A DNA stretch of 64,000 nucleotides from Drosophila persimilis (taxonomy: Eukaryota > Arthropoda > Insecta > Diptera > Drosophilidae): contig NW_020825288.1 in the NCBI RefSeq assembly GCF_003286085.1, forward strand, positions 16,368,001 through 16,432,000, given 5' to 3'. Below, piece after piece: positions 23,301 to 36,399 of the stretch. The translations under genes were made by a program, and so were the position numbers. The first letter of the stretch is position 1. The number at the start of each line of letters is the position of its first letter. The notes under the pieces were generated by a model. The model was given only the letters and a program-made list of their open reading frames with translations, ran no database searches and was not told the origin of the DNA.

Positions 23301-26300
23301 CTGCTTTGTTTCTGTTTCTGTGTCTGTACTGATTGTTTCTTTTTTTCTTTTCTTTTTTTGCTAAACACATTGTCAGACACTGACAGGCAACAAGAATTCA
23401 TTCATTTGCTCGCGCCATTTGTTATTAATTATTTATGCCGAACTCTTGTTGTTGCTGCGAAGCGTATTCTTGCTTGTCAATAGAGTCATTCGAAGGAGAT
23501 TCGATAACACTCGGATGGCGGAGGAAAATGCCCGTAATGAGGCAGTAACAAGTCGCAATTTATTAAGAAAGAAACAGCTCTGGGGTATCTTTATATATTG
23601 CTTAACGCGCATTGCCCATACGCCATGTGGGACAGGGCTAATTATTCAAATTACTTGCAAATGCAGCGCAGTGTGCATTAAGGCAATTATGTGAGCACAT
23701 TATCCGTATATACATACCTGATATTTACGAGTTATGCTGAGTCGTAATCATGGCGCTTGTATAATGTGCCATTGCCATTTCACTTAACCACAAACGAGCC
23801 GTGGCAGCGAGCGGCCTGGGTGAGCCGGGCCGAGGCAGTTGCCGTTAACAAAATTGCGTTTTACATCATTAATTTTTACGAGCGGGAATAGGCCCAAAAT
23901 GGCTGATAAGCCAAAAGAGGACGGGCACTGGGGTAGAGAGAGAGAGAGTCGAAGTCTGAGCCTGCTAAGCGGCAATTAACGCGTCTTAAGCGCGATTCCA
24001 TTCTCCTCGTTGCGTTCCCGTTGCCGGCCTGAGAAAAGTTGGAAACTTTGCCCATTTAGCCGCCATTTGCCATCAGCCTTATGATCGTCGGTAATTGCAT
24101 ATGAATATGAACGCGCCCTGCTCACATTATTTCATATTTAAATACATAGTTGGCCGTAATAAAATAGAAAACAATTAGGGACACGCAAGCGCCCTCAACG
24201 CATCAATGCCCCATTAAATTAGAGTCATGTGCGGGCCCTGCCTAGGACGGCAGATGATGGGGGGGGGGGGGCCTATTTATTCCAAATAAATTATCATTTT
24301 CCGACCCCACATGGGCTTACGAGTATTGTTTGTTTGTACGCAAAGTTTTAGTTGTGATCCACATTAATCAAAATGCTTATTGAAATTCTTACATAGCATT
24401 CTACTTGGCATCGATTTCACTTTCAAATCTATTTAAATTCGAAGGATTCTCTTATTAAAGAATAAATAATTAAGCTTTTCATATGTTCAGGCAACAAAAA
24501 CAGAATGCGGAACTTAAAACTTGAAATCGTTTCAATAATTTAAAGTGCATTCTATAAAAAAATGTGTATTCTATATACCTGAAAATAGCTGAGTGTGTTT
24601 TCTGACCCGATGAATAACTTCCTGAATTCCATGACTCTAATAACCTTCTTCTTATATGACTTCTACACTTTCAAGCTCTACTTTATGCCTACAACATGTA
24701 TTTATCCACTTGGTTAGTTAGAAACGGTTAATGGCAAATGGTGCCATTTAGCTTGTTCAACAAGAGTGGCTCTTTGTGGCTACAAAATGCAGCTAACCCC
24801 CAACAGGCAACCCCCCTCAGTATGTACACGTAAGCTCCCCATCATTGGAGCTGCGAGTTTTTCATTTAATGTGCTCATGCATATTGAATGAGCCATTTAC
24901 TCCCCGCTCGTATACATCACGCTTTGTATTCCTCTTTTCTACTTGGGGTATACCCACAAATAAAACATTGTTTGCAAGACCTCATCTGAATTTGGTTCTA
25001 AAACATTTAAGCACTGCCTAAAACCGAGTTTAGATTAAGTTTCTTTCTATAAATAATCATTTGAGAGCTTTGGAAATACTCCAGAAATTTAAGATTATTT
25101 TTCTTCAATGTATTGTTATTTCAAACCAGTTAGCTTTCGTTTGATTCTTCATACAAAATCTAATTTTACCTGGGTTATTGTTAGAGCATCCTTGAGTCGA
25201 TGCTCTCGGATCTGTTCCTGTTATTATGCCTTTTAAACAAAAGCCTTTTGTGCATATTGTAGTTTAAAAAGGCCCGTAAAAAACAGCAAAACAGGGGAAG
25301 AATACTCAGGGTAGGGTAAGTGTCAAGCTGTCAGCACTTCTAAAGTGGGAAAATGGGAATGGGGGGAGGGCTATTGATTTTCTGCTAGCAGGGGGCTAGC
25401 AGGGGGCTAGCAGGAACAGAGCCCAGTATGACGAAACTCACCTCCATTTGGTGCGTCGATTCTGGAACCACGTCTTCACCTGGGCATCGGTCATCTTGAG
25501 GCCGCGCGCCAGAGCGGCTCGCTCCGCGGAGGCCAGATACTTTTGCTTGTGGAAGCGCTTCTCCAGCTCGGCCACCTGGATGCGCGTGAAGGATGTGCGT
25601 GGCTTTTTCCGCTTTGGCGGCGTGCGATTCTGGTAGGGATGTCCAATCCGTCGGGCAATGGGGAAGGCAGCTGTAATGGAGGCAAGGGATACAATATAAG
25701 CACTTAATAGTCGTTCGGTTTCACTTTCTGTGCGAGTACCCCGTATCTCTCTAGATCTCCCTCTGTGCGGTGTGTGTCCTGGCGCGCAATTAGCAAACCA
25801 TAAATTCCCTCCTAGATAAGTGCCAGTTTCCGAAATTTGCTTCCGGAAATAAGCGGCGGCACCTGTACTTAGCGCTGCCTCTACCTGACGCCCTTCCTGC
25901 TGTGAAATCAATTTAGACGCCGCAGCCCCTAGGAGTCACTGACTCGGCCACTAAGCGGCTAATTGCCACTAGCCGAGGCAGGAGTACGAGTAGGAGAGGA
26001 TGAACCCTTATCATAGGGCCAGACGAAGCGTCTTGTAGACAACGCACGCGACATCAATTTTCATTCAAAGCCGACGCTTAGTCATAAAGTCGCGTAGTCT
26101 CTCGTAGGATGCGTAAGTGACCCACTGTCTGGGTCTGGGTCTGGGTCTGGGTCTGGATATGGTATGGATCGGAGCAGAGTCCCAATCCCAGTCCGAGTAC
26201 GAGTCTGGGCCTCAAACGGTGGCCAGGCATGCACTGGCGCTGAACCTTTTAAAATTCCTGCCAGTCGCCTTGGCGTGTGTGTGTTTTGTTGTTTATTGGG

Positions 26301-29300
26301 TGCGATAAGACTGGCGCAGAGCTCAACAAAATATTAAAACGATCCCGCAGTCGGCCGGCAATGTTGTCGCCACTAACGGCAGCAGCAGCAGCAGCAGCGA
26401 CAATTTGGAAACCGGCTTGTTGGCCGTTGCTGAGGTCATGCGAGAAGTCAGGCAGGCGAAATTCGTTGGCCAGAAGCCATTTGAAATGTTAGAAATCGTC
26501 TTCAAAGTTTGTGCAAAAAATATGAAATTTATTCGGGAATGAAATATTTCCTTTCCACTGAGCAAATCAATCGGAGATGATAACGTTGGAGATTAATTAA
26601 TGAATCAATCAAATAAAATTATCCAAAAAGATTTAGAAAGTTGTGTGAATTTATGAATATGTATATTCATTCATCAGTTATATGAGAGGTTCCTAAAACT
26701 AGACTTTGCTGTAAATCAATAAATTAGATTTCGACTATGAAAACTTTATTTAGGAATCCTATTAACAATCGCAGATTAGATAAGTTTTCCATTTGAATGA
26801 CTCTTCAGATGCAATTCCAATATATCTGAGAACACACACACCCTAAAAACCAGAAAAAGGCCTACAGACACGAAACTAATTTAACAGAGCGTAAATGTTC
26901 AATGATTTACAGCTTGGGACTGGCTTTTTACATTATGAAAACCTCTCAAATATGTATGTATCGCCTTTTGGAGGCGAAACTCGAATCCGCCGAACCCTCA
27001 TCGAAGTTGTGTAAGAAAATGGCGGCGGTGGGGCTGTCAGAAGCCATCAAATGCCAGCGAATGTATGGCGGGTGTTAAGCTGACAAATCATGTTTGTTAT
27101 TGCAACTTTTCTCGGTAACGGAACCCTTTTTTCACTGAGCATCTTGGGCATAAATTTCCCATGGATTTTGGGGCAGCGGTCGGTTTTTGGGGGTGGCAAT
27201 CATTTGAATATTTCAAGCAATATCAATTTCAATAAAAAGCCATTTATCGCACCACATAAGCAGCTTCTCCATGATTTTCCCCAACATACTGTTGGGATAA
27301 GGCGGAAAAGCCGCATAAGCATAATTTTACGGCTATACCGGCAGCCTCCTGCTCCGCCCAGTTTATTTATGATGTTTTGGCTCAAGCCCATACGCGTATC
27401 TTAAAGATACACATATCCTGTGCCCGTATCCTGTGTTCTGTGTGTGTGTGGGCCAGGACGGGGCGCCTTGGCAGAAATACGTAAAATAATGCAAAAAGCT
27501 TTTAGCATGCATTATTGATGCCGGCCTGTGGCAGAACGGGCTCGACTCTGCCCCTTGATCATTCTTTGGAAGCTGCTACACTTTAACCTTTGCCAGCAAG
27601 TGATTTGGATAACGACTGAAGTGGCTATCCTTCTAAGAAGAACGATAACGATGCCTGAGCAATGCACAAACTCTAGAGAAACTATCGCGAACCAGAGCTC
27701 TGAATAGAGAGGCTTTTTGGGGCTAACATTTTAAGGTACAAGCCTTTTTAAAGTACAACAAAAAGCTGTGACACAACCATCTCCACCAAGAAGCAAGAAA
27801 ATTCTCTGGAAAAAGTAGGTATTTTGAAGGAGGATTGAATAGAATTGAGAGTTATTTAAGGGTTACTCCTGATATAGCTCAATTTGAGAACAATTGTATA
27901 AATATTTAACTAGCTAACATTCCTTAACGTTCTCTTAGAAAGTCAGACCTATTTTCGATGTATAGGGAAATTTCCACACAACCTAGATATTGAATATCTA
28001 GAAATTAGATATATCTTCACCGGATATACAATAATCTTGTTGCCATGTAAATCTACCAATTTAGCTCCAATTGAATCATGTATTTGTTGGCATTCGTGTC
28101 GCCAAACATCGTGACAGAATATATCCCGCAGAGGGCCCCAGCCCCAATCCGCATTAGGTTTGTCGTGAGACTGCATTAAGGGCTGGCTGTACGAGTACGA
28201 GCATAGCCGAAAAGTAATTGGCGCCTGCTGCGACGTCATTTCCAAAAATACAAAAAAAAAATAACAGAAATTAACATGCAATGGTTATTAATCATATGGC
28301 GCTAAGAGTGCTGGCCGAGGAGGGGGGCAAAGTGGCAAAGTGGGAAAGTGGCAAAGGGTCGGCCAGCCACTGGACGAACGCTCGTTTGTCTTGTTAATGA
28401 AAAAAGCCAAGGCGCCAGCTTATCGGCCACCAGGCAGCGACACAATAAACGCAACAAGGCACAGACGTCGAAGAGACCCGCGAGATGCGGACGGGAGACA
28501 ACGAAGATGTTGACAAAACGAACTGAAACGAGACTTGGATCACCCGGCGGCCTCATAAGTGTGCCTCAGGTTGACTAGCCGACCGATACCCCACCCCAAC
28601 CCACACCCCTTCCCCAATCCATGCCTCCTCCGTCCATATGCATATGCATATGTGTATATTCCTTTGGCCATTCTGGCATTCGGAGCTCTCTGGCTAATTA
28701 AAAGCTGACCATGTCAGTTGGACTCAAATGTGAAGTGCGGCATTCGGCGATAAATAAGCCGGGGACAGGGAGAACTCACTCGCTGAGCCCTGCGACCGCC
28801 CAATGCGTAATTAATTCCTTTTCGGGCGCAGCGCGAAATTAAAAAGTCATGTAAACCAGCTCATTAAAATAACTAAAAATAAAGAAAGAACAAACCAGAA
28901 CACTGGGCGGATGTTGGCCATAAAAGCCCTGCTCAGGTTCTGGCCATCAGATTGGCGCGGCATTCCAGCTAAGTAGCTTTTCCACATGGCCAAAAACAGC
29001 CCAAAATATTATGAGTTATAGCCAGGGCACACACACACACACACACATGACCAGAACAAGTCCCTCTACTCTGCCGAAAAAGGCAGTAGGATCAGGGAGC
29101 TACTGAGGCGTAATAAAATCAACGCCGTCTCATTATTTCAAAAGGCTCGCGCTGTGCCGGCCGCTTGTAGCTACAAGTGAAGCTCATAATGTAAACAAAT
29201 TAACAAAAGGGATGCAAAAGGAAGCCCCACAGATACAGATGCAGATACAGCTACAGATACAGCTACAGATACAGATACAGATACATCTGCTGCTACAGCT

Positions 29301-32078
29301 CCAGATCCAGATGCGTATGCAAATGCAAATGCGAACGAGCCCCATTCCTCTGTCGCTTCTGGGCGGTGGCTCAGCGTTAAGTTTTTAACTTAAGCTGCGA
29401 TTGCACATTTGAAGGCAAACATGTTTTTATACTTTAGGATCCCGGAGAGGTAGGTCCATCTGTGAGCGTGTGTGTGTGTGTGGGGCATTGGGATGAGGTA
29501 TTGGGATCGGGATCGGGATCGGGATGGTGATCGTGTTGCCCTGGGCCTGCAATGACATGCCGATAGGCATGTTGGCTTAAAAGACTTCTCTGATCGCGCT
29601 TATTACTGTCCACGAGTATGGGCGAGTATCTGTGTGTGTGTCCGCAAGTACTTGCATATGTACATGTGTATCTGTGCCTGTGTATGCGGGGAACAGTAGC
29701 GATTGCTACCGGTTGGACCCTGCCATCATTAGGGGGAAATCAAAACATGACCCGGCACCGCATGGGGGCAACTCCTCACCTGCCAGTCGATCCTTGACCG
29801 CCTGATGTGCCAACGCCGCATGGTGCAGCGGTGGCAGGGCCCACGTAAGGGGCGTCCTCTGGGGCGGCACACGTAGCACATGGCCGGCGGCGGCCGCCGC
29901 TGCCGATGGATACAGATGTGGATACGAGTAGAGGGCCGCGGCACTTCCGTACGTGGAGTTGGCGATGCTGGTGGCTAGCTTGTAGGCCGCCAGTTCGTGG
30001 TCCTCCACATGGAGTAGCTCCTTCTCCTCGCCCTTCTCCCCGTGATTGTTGTTGTTGCTGTTATTGTTGCTGCTGGAGCCGGGACTGCTGCTGTGCTGGT
30101 GGCTGTGACTGAGGCTGAGACTGTGGTTGTTGTTCGTCTCGAAGGGCTTGGAGAGCAGGCGTGATATGCTGAAGGGAAGGTTCTCGCTGGACGAAGATCG
30201 CGTCTGCTCCGACTGCAACGACTCACTGCAGAGAGGGATAGAGAAAGGCAGAGAGGTGCGGGCTCATTAAAAAGTGTCGCCTGATAGGGGAAAAGCATGA
30301 GAACATTGGTAATAATTAATGCTGCAACCCAGACACAGACCCAACAGACACAACATTAATACCAGTTCCCAGTTCCATTGCCCACGCGAGCGGATAAGAC
30401 ACGGCGGCCCCTGAGACAGATGCAGAAATCATGAAACCATGTTGCCATGGTTGCGTATACGCAATGTTGTACAAAATTAAGTAATTATGCTAATGCTGAC
30501 GGCCGTTAGAGGCCTTTAATACGATTCTATAAATCATCGGATGCCATCGACTGACGCACTAAAAACAAGTCACGCACAGCATTTAATTTATAAATCCAAA
30601 AAATAAAACCCATTTGTTGACCGGCTCGTCTGCGATCGGAACAATGATCTGGAGTTGCCAGAAAAATACAAAAACATTTTCCAAGTTATGGATACACTTT
30701 TTGGTTTGGCCAAAACTTGTTGTCTTCCCTCCGGTGCTCTAGATTCCCTGGAACGCGGGTTTTATGGCATTGCTATGGCACGCTCTATTAAAATGTTAAT
30801 CGGACAAACGACAGAGTTTTTGTCCAGCCACCGAGCCCAAGATCGAACTCGTATCCGAACCCGTTTAGGTCCATTTGGAGGCTCTTATCAGAGCACGTTT
30901 TTGGCGCCTTACTAATGTGCGTTTTATCGTCTCCGGCGATCCCCAATCCCCCATATTCAATGGCCCAATACCCATTACCTGCTGCCAGACCAGCGAGGGT
31001 CTGTCTATCCGGGCGCTATGTAAATTCAGGGAGTTTCTTTGGTTTTTACTGTGGCTTTATGGGAAATTTCGGGTTCCATTCTTCTGATGGCATTGTATGG
31101 TCAATTCATTAGCGTTTAAGAGGTTTGTTCACGCCGTTCTTCATGCCGAGGTCCCAGCCTCTAACAATATGAATGAGAGCAGTTATCATCGCCGGTTCGA
31201 TATTCTGTCAGCTTGTTAGGCTCTTTTGTTGGTCTTTCTCTACAGCTGGGGCTGGACAATGTCTATCCAACAATTTTAATTGCGCTAAGCCGGAGAATTT
31301 GTATCGAAAATCGGCTTTTGGGACATTATGCATGACTATAAATGTCAGTGGGCAATAAAATAGTGGGGAGCTATGGAAATATGTGCACAAATAATTTTTC
31401 ACTGACTTGAAATGACTATGACCTTGTTTACGGAAATAATCCAATGAAACTGTATCGCATTTTTAATGCATTATGTATTTTGTAATAGAAGTTTTGTGAT
31501 GGAAATAAATAACCAAGTCTGAATGAATCAAGTACTAGAAAAATATTCAAATAATTTTGGTACTTTCAAAATAATGAAAATATTCCATTTTGCTATTTTT
31601 AATTGCTGAAATATTTGAATGCTCATGGACCAAAATAGGTGAATTTATGAAAATTTTCGTTTAATTTACCGGATCCGGTGTTTATTCTATATTTCTAATC
31701 AAAGTGAATCTTCCAAATAAATAGGTAAACAAGGTCCGCCCTATCAACCGACCTGACAGACCGTTGATTTAAACCCCATGCCTAAGGCCCAATTATTTAT
31801 ATTTATGCCCATAATTGGAACATGATAAATATTCCTGTTTAAGGCCTAACCTACGGATATTTCTAGTGATTGCTTCTCCTTTTCGATCCTCAATCCAATC
31901 CTTACCTCAATGGCGTTTCCGACTCATCGTAACAGCTGCCATTATCCATATCCACATCGGAGCCGCTGCCGCATGACATCCGCGAATCGGAGTCAACGTC
32001 CACATGTATCTCCTGCTCCTCGACATCGTCGCCGTGCTCGTGCTCGTGCTCATGGTCATCCTCCTCGTGGCTGGACAT
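20336..32078 (-). CDS. C15: C15 (clawless), Tlx/Hox11-class homeodomain transcription factor
   Basis: Four coding exons on the minus strand: 31906-32078, 29780-30225, 25442-25670 and 20336-20537. All junctions are GT/AG and in phase, giving 349 codons plus stop. Residues 1-57 are acidic and His/Glu-rich. Residues 76-82 (FSISRLL) resemble an Eh1 Groucho-binding motif. A polyalanine stretch and the segment [11 protein letters not shown] resemble the pre-homeodomain part of Tlx proteins. [19 protein letters not shown] leads into the homeodomain at about 227-286, with the class-diagnostic Thr at homeodomain position 47 (VKTWFQNRR). The tail [11 protein letters not shown] and the LQPW motif near the C terminus are also Tlx hallmarks. 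The first in-frame ATG after an upstream stop is used. D. melanogaster C15 acts in the nucleus in distal leg (pretarsus) and antennal patterning with apterous, aristaless and Lim1; this is family knowledge. Length is close to the roughly 340 residues I recall for D. melanogaster. Family assignment is very secure. Confidence 0.95.
20538..25441 (-). other. C15 intron 3 (interrupts the homeodomain)
   Basis: This 4,904-bp intron splits the codon of homeodomain residue 57 (TGG AG|R). The donor is GAG|GTGAGT and the acceptor is TTTCAG|A. It contains a 13-base G tract near 24.26 kb, a GT tract at 21,797-21,817 and three near-identical GGGGGCTAGCA units just after the donor at about 25,384-25,413. 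Otherwise it is unannotatable non-coding DNA. Confidence 0.85.
26128..26156. repeat. GGGTCT hexanucleotide repeat
   Basis: Four to five TCTGGG units in C15 intron 2. Confidence 0.9.
29230..29286. repeat. GATACA/GCTACA hexanucleotide minisatellite
   Basis: About nine CAGATA-type units with variants, in C15 intron 2, decaying into CCAGAT and GCAAAT units up to about 29,335. Confidence 0.9.
30226..31905 (-). other. C15 intron 1
   Basis: This 1,680-bp intron starts at a donor reading AG|GTAAGG and ends at CTGCAG|T. It is phase 2. It contains AT-rich non-coding sequence with scattered TAAT homeodomain cores. I see no repeat element or additional exon. Confidence 0.85.
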
Positions 32079-33186
32079 GCTGCTGACAACAAGTGGCGCC
32101 AATTTGCTGTGATTCCACGAGTGCTCAACGGGCTTTCACTTCCACCTCCCCAAAGTCAACAACAGTCAACAAATCTGTTTGTTTGTCACACTTTTTGTGT
32201 GCACTTTTAGTTATTGAACAGATCACGATACACGGAAAATGTTTAATTAATTTCGAATTGATTGAGTTTACGGCGTATTTCGCATTCGATCGCGACTCGA
32301 CTCGACTCTACTCGACAAAGTGAAGCGCTGCCGTGGACTGCGAACTGTGAACCTCGAACTGCGGACTGCTGGGAGCGGGCGCGTGCTGGCGGGCGAAAAC
32401 GCTTTTCATAAATGCAATCAAAATGTGCCGACGGACGAGGATTGCCTCTGCGCGGTGCGGCCTCTGCTGCTGCTGCTGGTGTTCTGCTGTTCTGCTGTTC
32501 CTCTGCTGCTGCTTCTGCTGCTGCTTCTGCTGCTGCTGCTTGTTGGCCAGCGGCAGGAGCCACCCCGCCCGGAACAAGTCAAACCAGTTCCCTGCTGTGA
32601 GGGCAGCGACGTATACGTTTACGTCGACGGCGGCGTCGGTCGACTTCCTTCCTCTTTCGGTTAACGAGCCTGTTTGCCACCTTGTTTGAACCTAACCTAC
32701 CATAATACCCTGCCACCAGCAGCAACCCCCGCTGCCCGCACTTGTGCCGCTCTGCGCCGGTCGGTGGTTGCTGTGGTTGGTCCGCTCCGCCCATCTTCTG
32801 TCTCGCGCATGCGCCTCGCTGGCTCGCTGGCTCGCTCCATCGGAACAGGTTTTGCTCCGATGGCTTTGTCTGGGGGCGTGGTGCTGCCCAGCCGCCATTG
32901 GCTGCTGCCCCAACAGTGTGGGGAGCTGTGGAGCTCGCCGCTTGGCGTTTGCGACGACATTTTAAATGGAAAACGTTTTGCTTTTGGGGTTTTTTATTAG
33001 ACGAGAGCATGAAGAGAATGTATTTTTATTTTGATTGTTTCTATTTTCGGGTTAGCCAAGCGTTTCCAGGCCCTCCCCTCCCCTGCCCACTCACCCGCCT
33101 CCATCGCCATCTGTCTCTCTTTCCCGCTCACAACTTGGCTGTCGTCTCGTTTCCGCGGCACGGCGCTCGCTTTCGAGAGCGAGGGA

Positions 33187-33226
33187 GCTGGCTGGCTGGC
33201 TGGCTGGCTGGCTCTGGCTCTGGCTC
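33187..33226. repeat. CTGG/CTGGCT tandem repeat
   Basis: Six GGCT units followed by GGCTCT units. Confidence 0.85.
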
Positions 33227-35232
33227 CCTGTCCTGGCTCTGGATCTGGCCGGAGAAGCGCAAATGTGGCAGATTAATAGCACAATTGGAAATAGCGTTCT
33301 GTCAGCTTGAGTTCACAAAGCAGCGGGTTCTTGAAGGCCAGAGGGGGCAGGGGATGCCCAGCCTCTACTCGACTTCCTTAGCGGCCTGGTCTAATGTCTG
33401 CCCTGAGATCTTTATTAGCGCAAAGTGTTCCTGCTAGTCGCAGCTATCGCCTGGAATTTGGCAGGCGGTGATTGCGATAAGAGAGCCTCACTCCGTGTCC
33501 GATCACAAACCACACGAATCCAATCCATTTGCCAGCAGCCATGCAAATGGAAATTGGCTTGTGGCCAGCATCTTCTTCTGGTTTCCCGAGTTAACCTTGT
33601 GGGTTAATTGACAGTTTTCATTGGAGATTCGGGCACGAGCCATCGGAATCGGGAGTCAGGTGTTGTCCAAGAAGCCCTGGAATGTGCCTGTGGCCAGGGG
33701 GGCCAGGCGCCAAAGAAGTCTTTCTTCATTAGTTGCAAGTGGAATTGGAGGCCCCTTCCGCACTTTCCAAAGCAGATTTCCACAACAAAGAACGAAAATT
33801 CTGCGGCTAGAGAGGTAAAGCTTGAGCTGGAGAGTGGGACCAACTAGTTGGAAACTCTTTACTGGGAGATTACTTGTGTTAAGTCAGCATATGTGTGGCA
33901 ATATGCTCACTCTACACTGCGAGAATTCTTCACTAGGAAGAAAGCAAAAGGATATCTACGTTTCACCAGTCTGGGATTGTGACCTACTCGTCTGGTATTG
34001 GGACTTTCAGGCCTTTCACGTAAAGAGAACATAAGTTTTGATCGTTTTTTAATGAATAATATATTTGTATATTGTAATAACAGCTTAGATTAACGAACAA
34101 TTTCTTGTATGTTTATTATAACCACAGAAAACTCTAAGCATTGACCTGCTCTGAAAATAATAAAAGTTTAATAGAGTTTTATGCTTTAAAATCCGTCTTC
34201 GGATGCCACTTAATCTTCTAGGCTAAGACTCAAATTTTCAACTCAAATACTTTCATGTACATTCGAGTATTGGAACCACTTTAACCCGGTCGGATCCTCT
34301 GCCTAACGGCTGCAAATATTAATTTTTGCACTTAACCGACAATGTTTCTGTGTCAGACACGAAAAAATCATGGCCAAAAATGAAGAAAGGCAACAAGCAA
34401 TTACTGCATATTCAATTGCCCGCACACAGAGATATCCATACACACAGATACACACGGATAGACGCACGTCTCTGTAAAGGACTCTGGAACAGTCACGAAG
34501 CGTCGTACTCTCTTCGCATTGGCATTGCTGCTGCTGGTACATCTGCTGCTCCTGCTACTGGTTGTAGGTAGGCCTTGTAGTTGGCTAATTGGATTTCATT
34601 TGAACAGCAACAACAACGCCGAACAATTGCCATAATAAAAGCAACAACATTGCCTCCATCCATGGCAATTGTAATGCAATTTTAATGCAAAACGAGAGGC
34701 GGCCAACATTTTTATTGCATTTTTACCTTTATTTCACTTAATAGCAGACAACAACAATAACTGCAGCAAGAACAACAGCAACAAGAAATTGGTGCTTGGT
34801 ATGAATACGGAATGATGCCAAGACCACCACAATGCATGGACTGGGGGCTGGCTGAGGATGGAGATAGCAGAGGGGGTGGTACCTGGCAACTGGCACTGGC
34901 ACTGGCACTGGCACTGGTAGAGGTGGTGGCTGTGGCTGTGGCAGTGGCAGGGGCAGGGTGGATGGAAATTAGTATGCAGCAGAGCACTGCAGCTGGATGG
35001 CAGGCACACAGGCAAACAAAACTCAGCTTAAGTGTATCTCCAAAGTACACTGAAAGAATATACTCGTCTATGAATATAGCCCAAAAAGATGATCCATAAA
35101 TCTATAAATACCAGCGATCTGAACTGAGTCTGATGAATGCAATGTTATTCTCAGAAATTCCTCAAAATTCGTTGTGTTTTTCCAAGTGTACGAGTATGCA
35201 CTGTAGCTGATGCATGCCTTAAGCACAGAGGC

Positions 35233-35234
<2 letters not shown>

Positions 35235-35268
<34 letters not shown>
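35235..35268. repeat. TG dinucleotide microsatellite
   Basis: Seventeen uninterrupted TG units, the longest dinucleotide tract in the window. Confidence 0.95.
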
Positions 35269-35269
<1 letters not shown>

Positions 35270-36399
35270 TCCTACCTACAGCAACGTTTCCAGGACTTGC
35301 CACTTGACTTTATTGGCAACTTCATGGAATATTCAAGAGCTAAGTTTTGCGCAAGTGCCTCCGAATAATATCTGCTCCTGTACCCCAGCTTCCGATTCTG
35401 CTCCTGTTCGACTTCCTGCCGGACTGGCGGCTGCAGCGTTGCCAGCTCCTCATTTGATATGCATTTTTATTTGGCTCATATACAAATGGCGGCGCATGAC
35501 GCGAATCGAGTTCGAGTGTGTGTGTGTGACAGTGCGATGGCTGAGCGGAAGGCAGCGCAAGTGTCACTTAAAATGCCAATACTGATTATGGCTCTGTCCC
35601 ACTCTCCACTATTTCCCCATCTCGCCAGGATGTCGCAGCGAGGATTTTATGTGCGGTCAGGGCTTGGCTATTATTGGTGACAGTTTTACCTTTATGCGAA
35701 ACTCTCTCAAATGCACACATGCCAAGAACTACAGTGAAACTTCTACAACTGCCAGATATGTGTGTGTGTGTAGCCGGATATGTATGTATGTCTGAGTGCC
35801 TGTGGGTGGTTGGGTGGCTCTCATTTAAGTGATTTCCCTCAACACATGGAGGGAGCGCTTTCCTCGGTAAAATCAAACTCCGAGAGTTCCTAGACCAAGG
35901 CCGTCGTGATTGTTTTTCGAAATTCTCTCCTTCTGTCCACACATGACTTCGATTAGGGCGCCAGGCAGCCCCAAAATGGCTGGGATCGGGTCTATGCGTG
36001 TGTTTTTGTGAGTCAATTGGGCACACAATTTACTAAGCGATAAATTAACGCATTAATTATTGAACAGACTTGTGGCCAGGACTCTCCTTCGCTTCCACTG
36101 CCTGTGCTCTGGGTCTCGAGTTCTAAGACGCGTTTGACCTTTGCTTGGAGAGTGTTCTCTCTGCTTATTTCTTCAAATCAAAGTTGAAAAGACCGACACT
36201 TTGATATCTTGTTTGGTGGTATAAAATGATACTTTTTGGATAGAAATATTATTTAGAACCCCTAGTTCTATCCTAATTTACTTAGCTGGAATCTTCATTC
36301 CTCATCCCTCATTGCCTGTATTTCATATATTAAAGTAAGTCGATTAAACAGCTTCAAACCAAACAAAAGCTTTAAGGGATCTTCTCCACTCCGCCAAAA

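Larger units (their letters stand above)
25671..29779 (-). other. C15 intron 2
   Basis: This 4,109-bp intron (donor CAG|GTGAGG, acceptor ATTACAG|C, phase 1) separates the alanine-rich exon from the homeodomain exon. It holds a GATACA-type minisatellite near 29.2 kb, CA and GT tracts and a GGGTCT repeat near 26.1 kb. There are many ATTA cores. No other gene is visible in it. Its size is typical of introns holding enhancers, which I cannot show here. Confidence 0.85.
32079..36399. other. C15 5' flank and intergenic DNA
   Basis: Upstream of the C15 start codon there is a run of CTG/CAG triplets at about 32,463-32,545, probably in or near the 5' UTR. GC-rich DNA with CTGG repeats follows at 32.7-33.25 kb. 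A TG microsatellite lies at 35,235-35,268. The 231-codon plus-strand ORF at 32,742-33,437 lacks any family resemblance and arises in this GC-rich patch. The C15 transcription start was not resolved. Confidence 0.5.

Noticed and set aside
29975-30298. Alternative-frame ORFs across C15 exon 2
   Set aside because: Shadows of the C15 frame, caused by codon repeats (CAA, AAC, GCC).
32742-33437. 231-codon plus-strand ORF
   Set aside because: It lies in a GC-rich patch with CTGG repeats and many overlapping ORFs on both strands. It has no domain, no family resemblance and Cys/Trp-rich low-likelihood composition.
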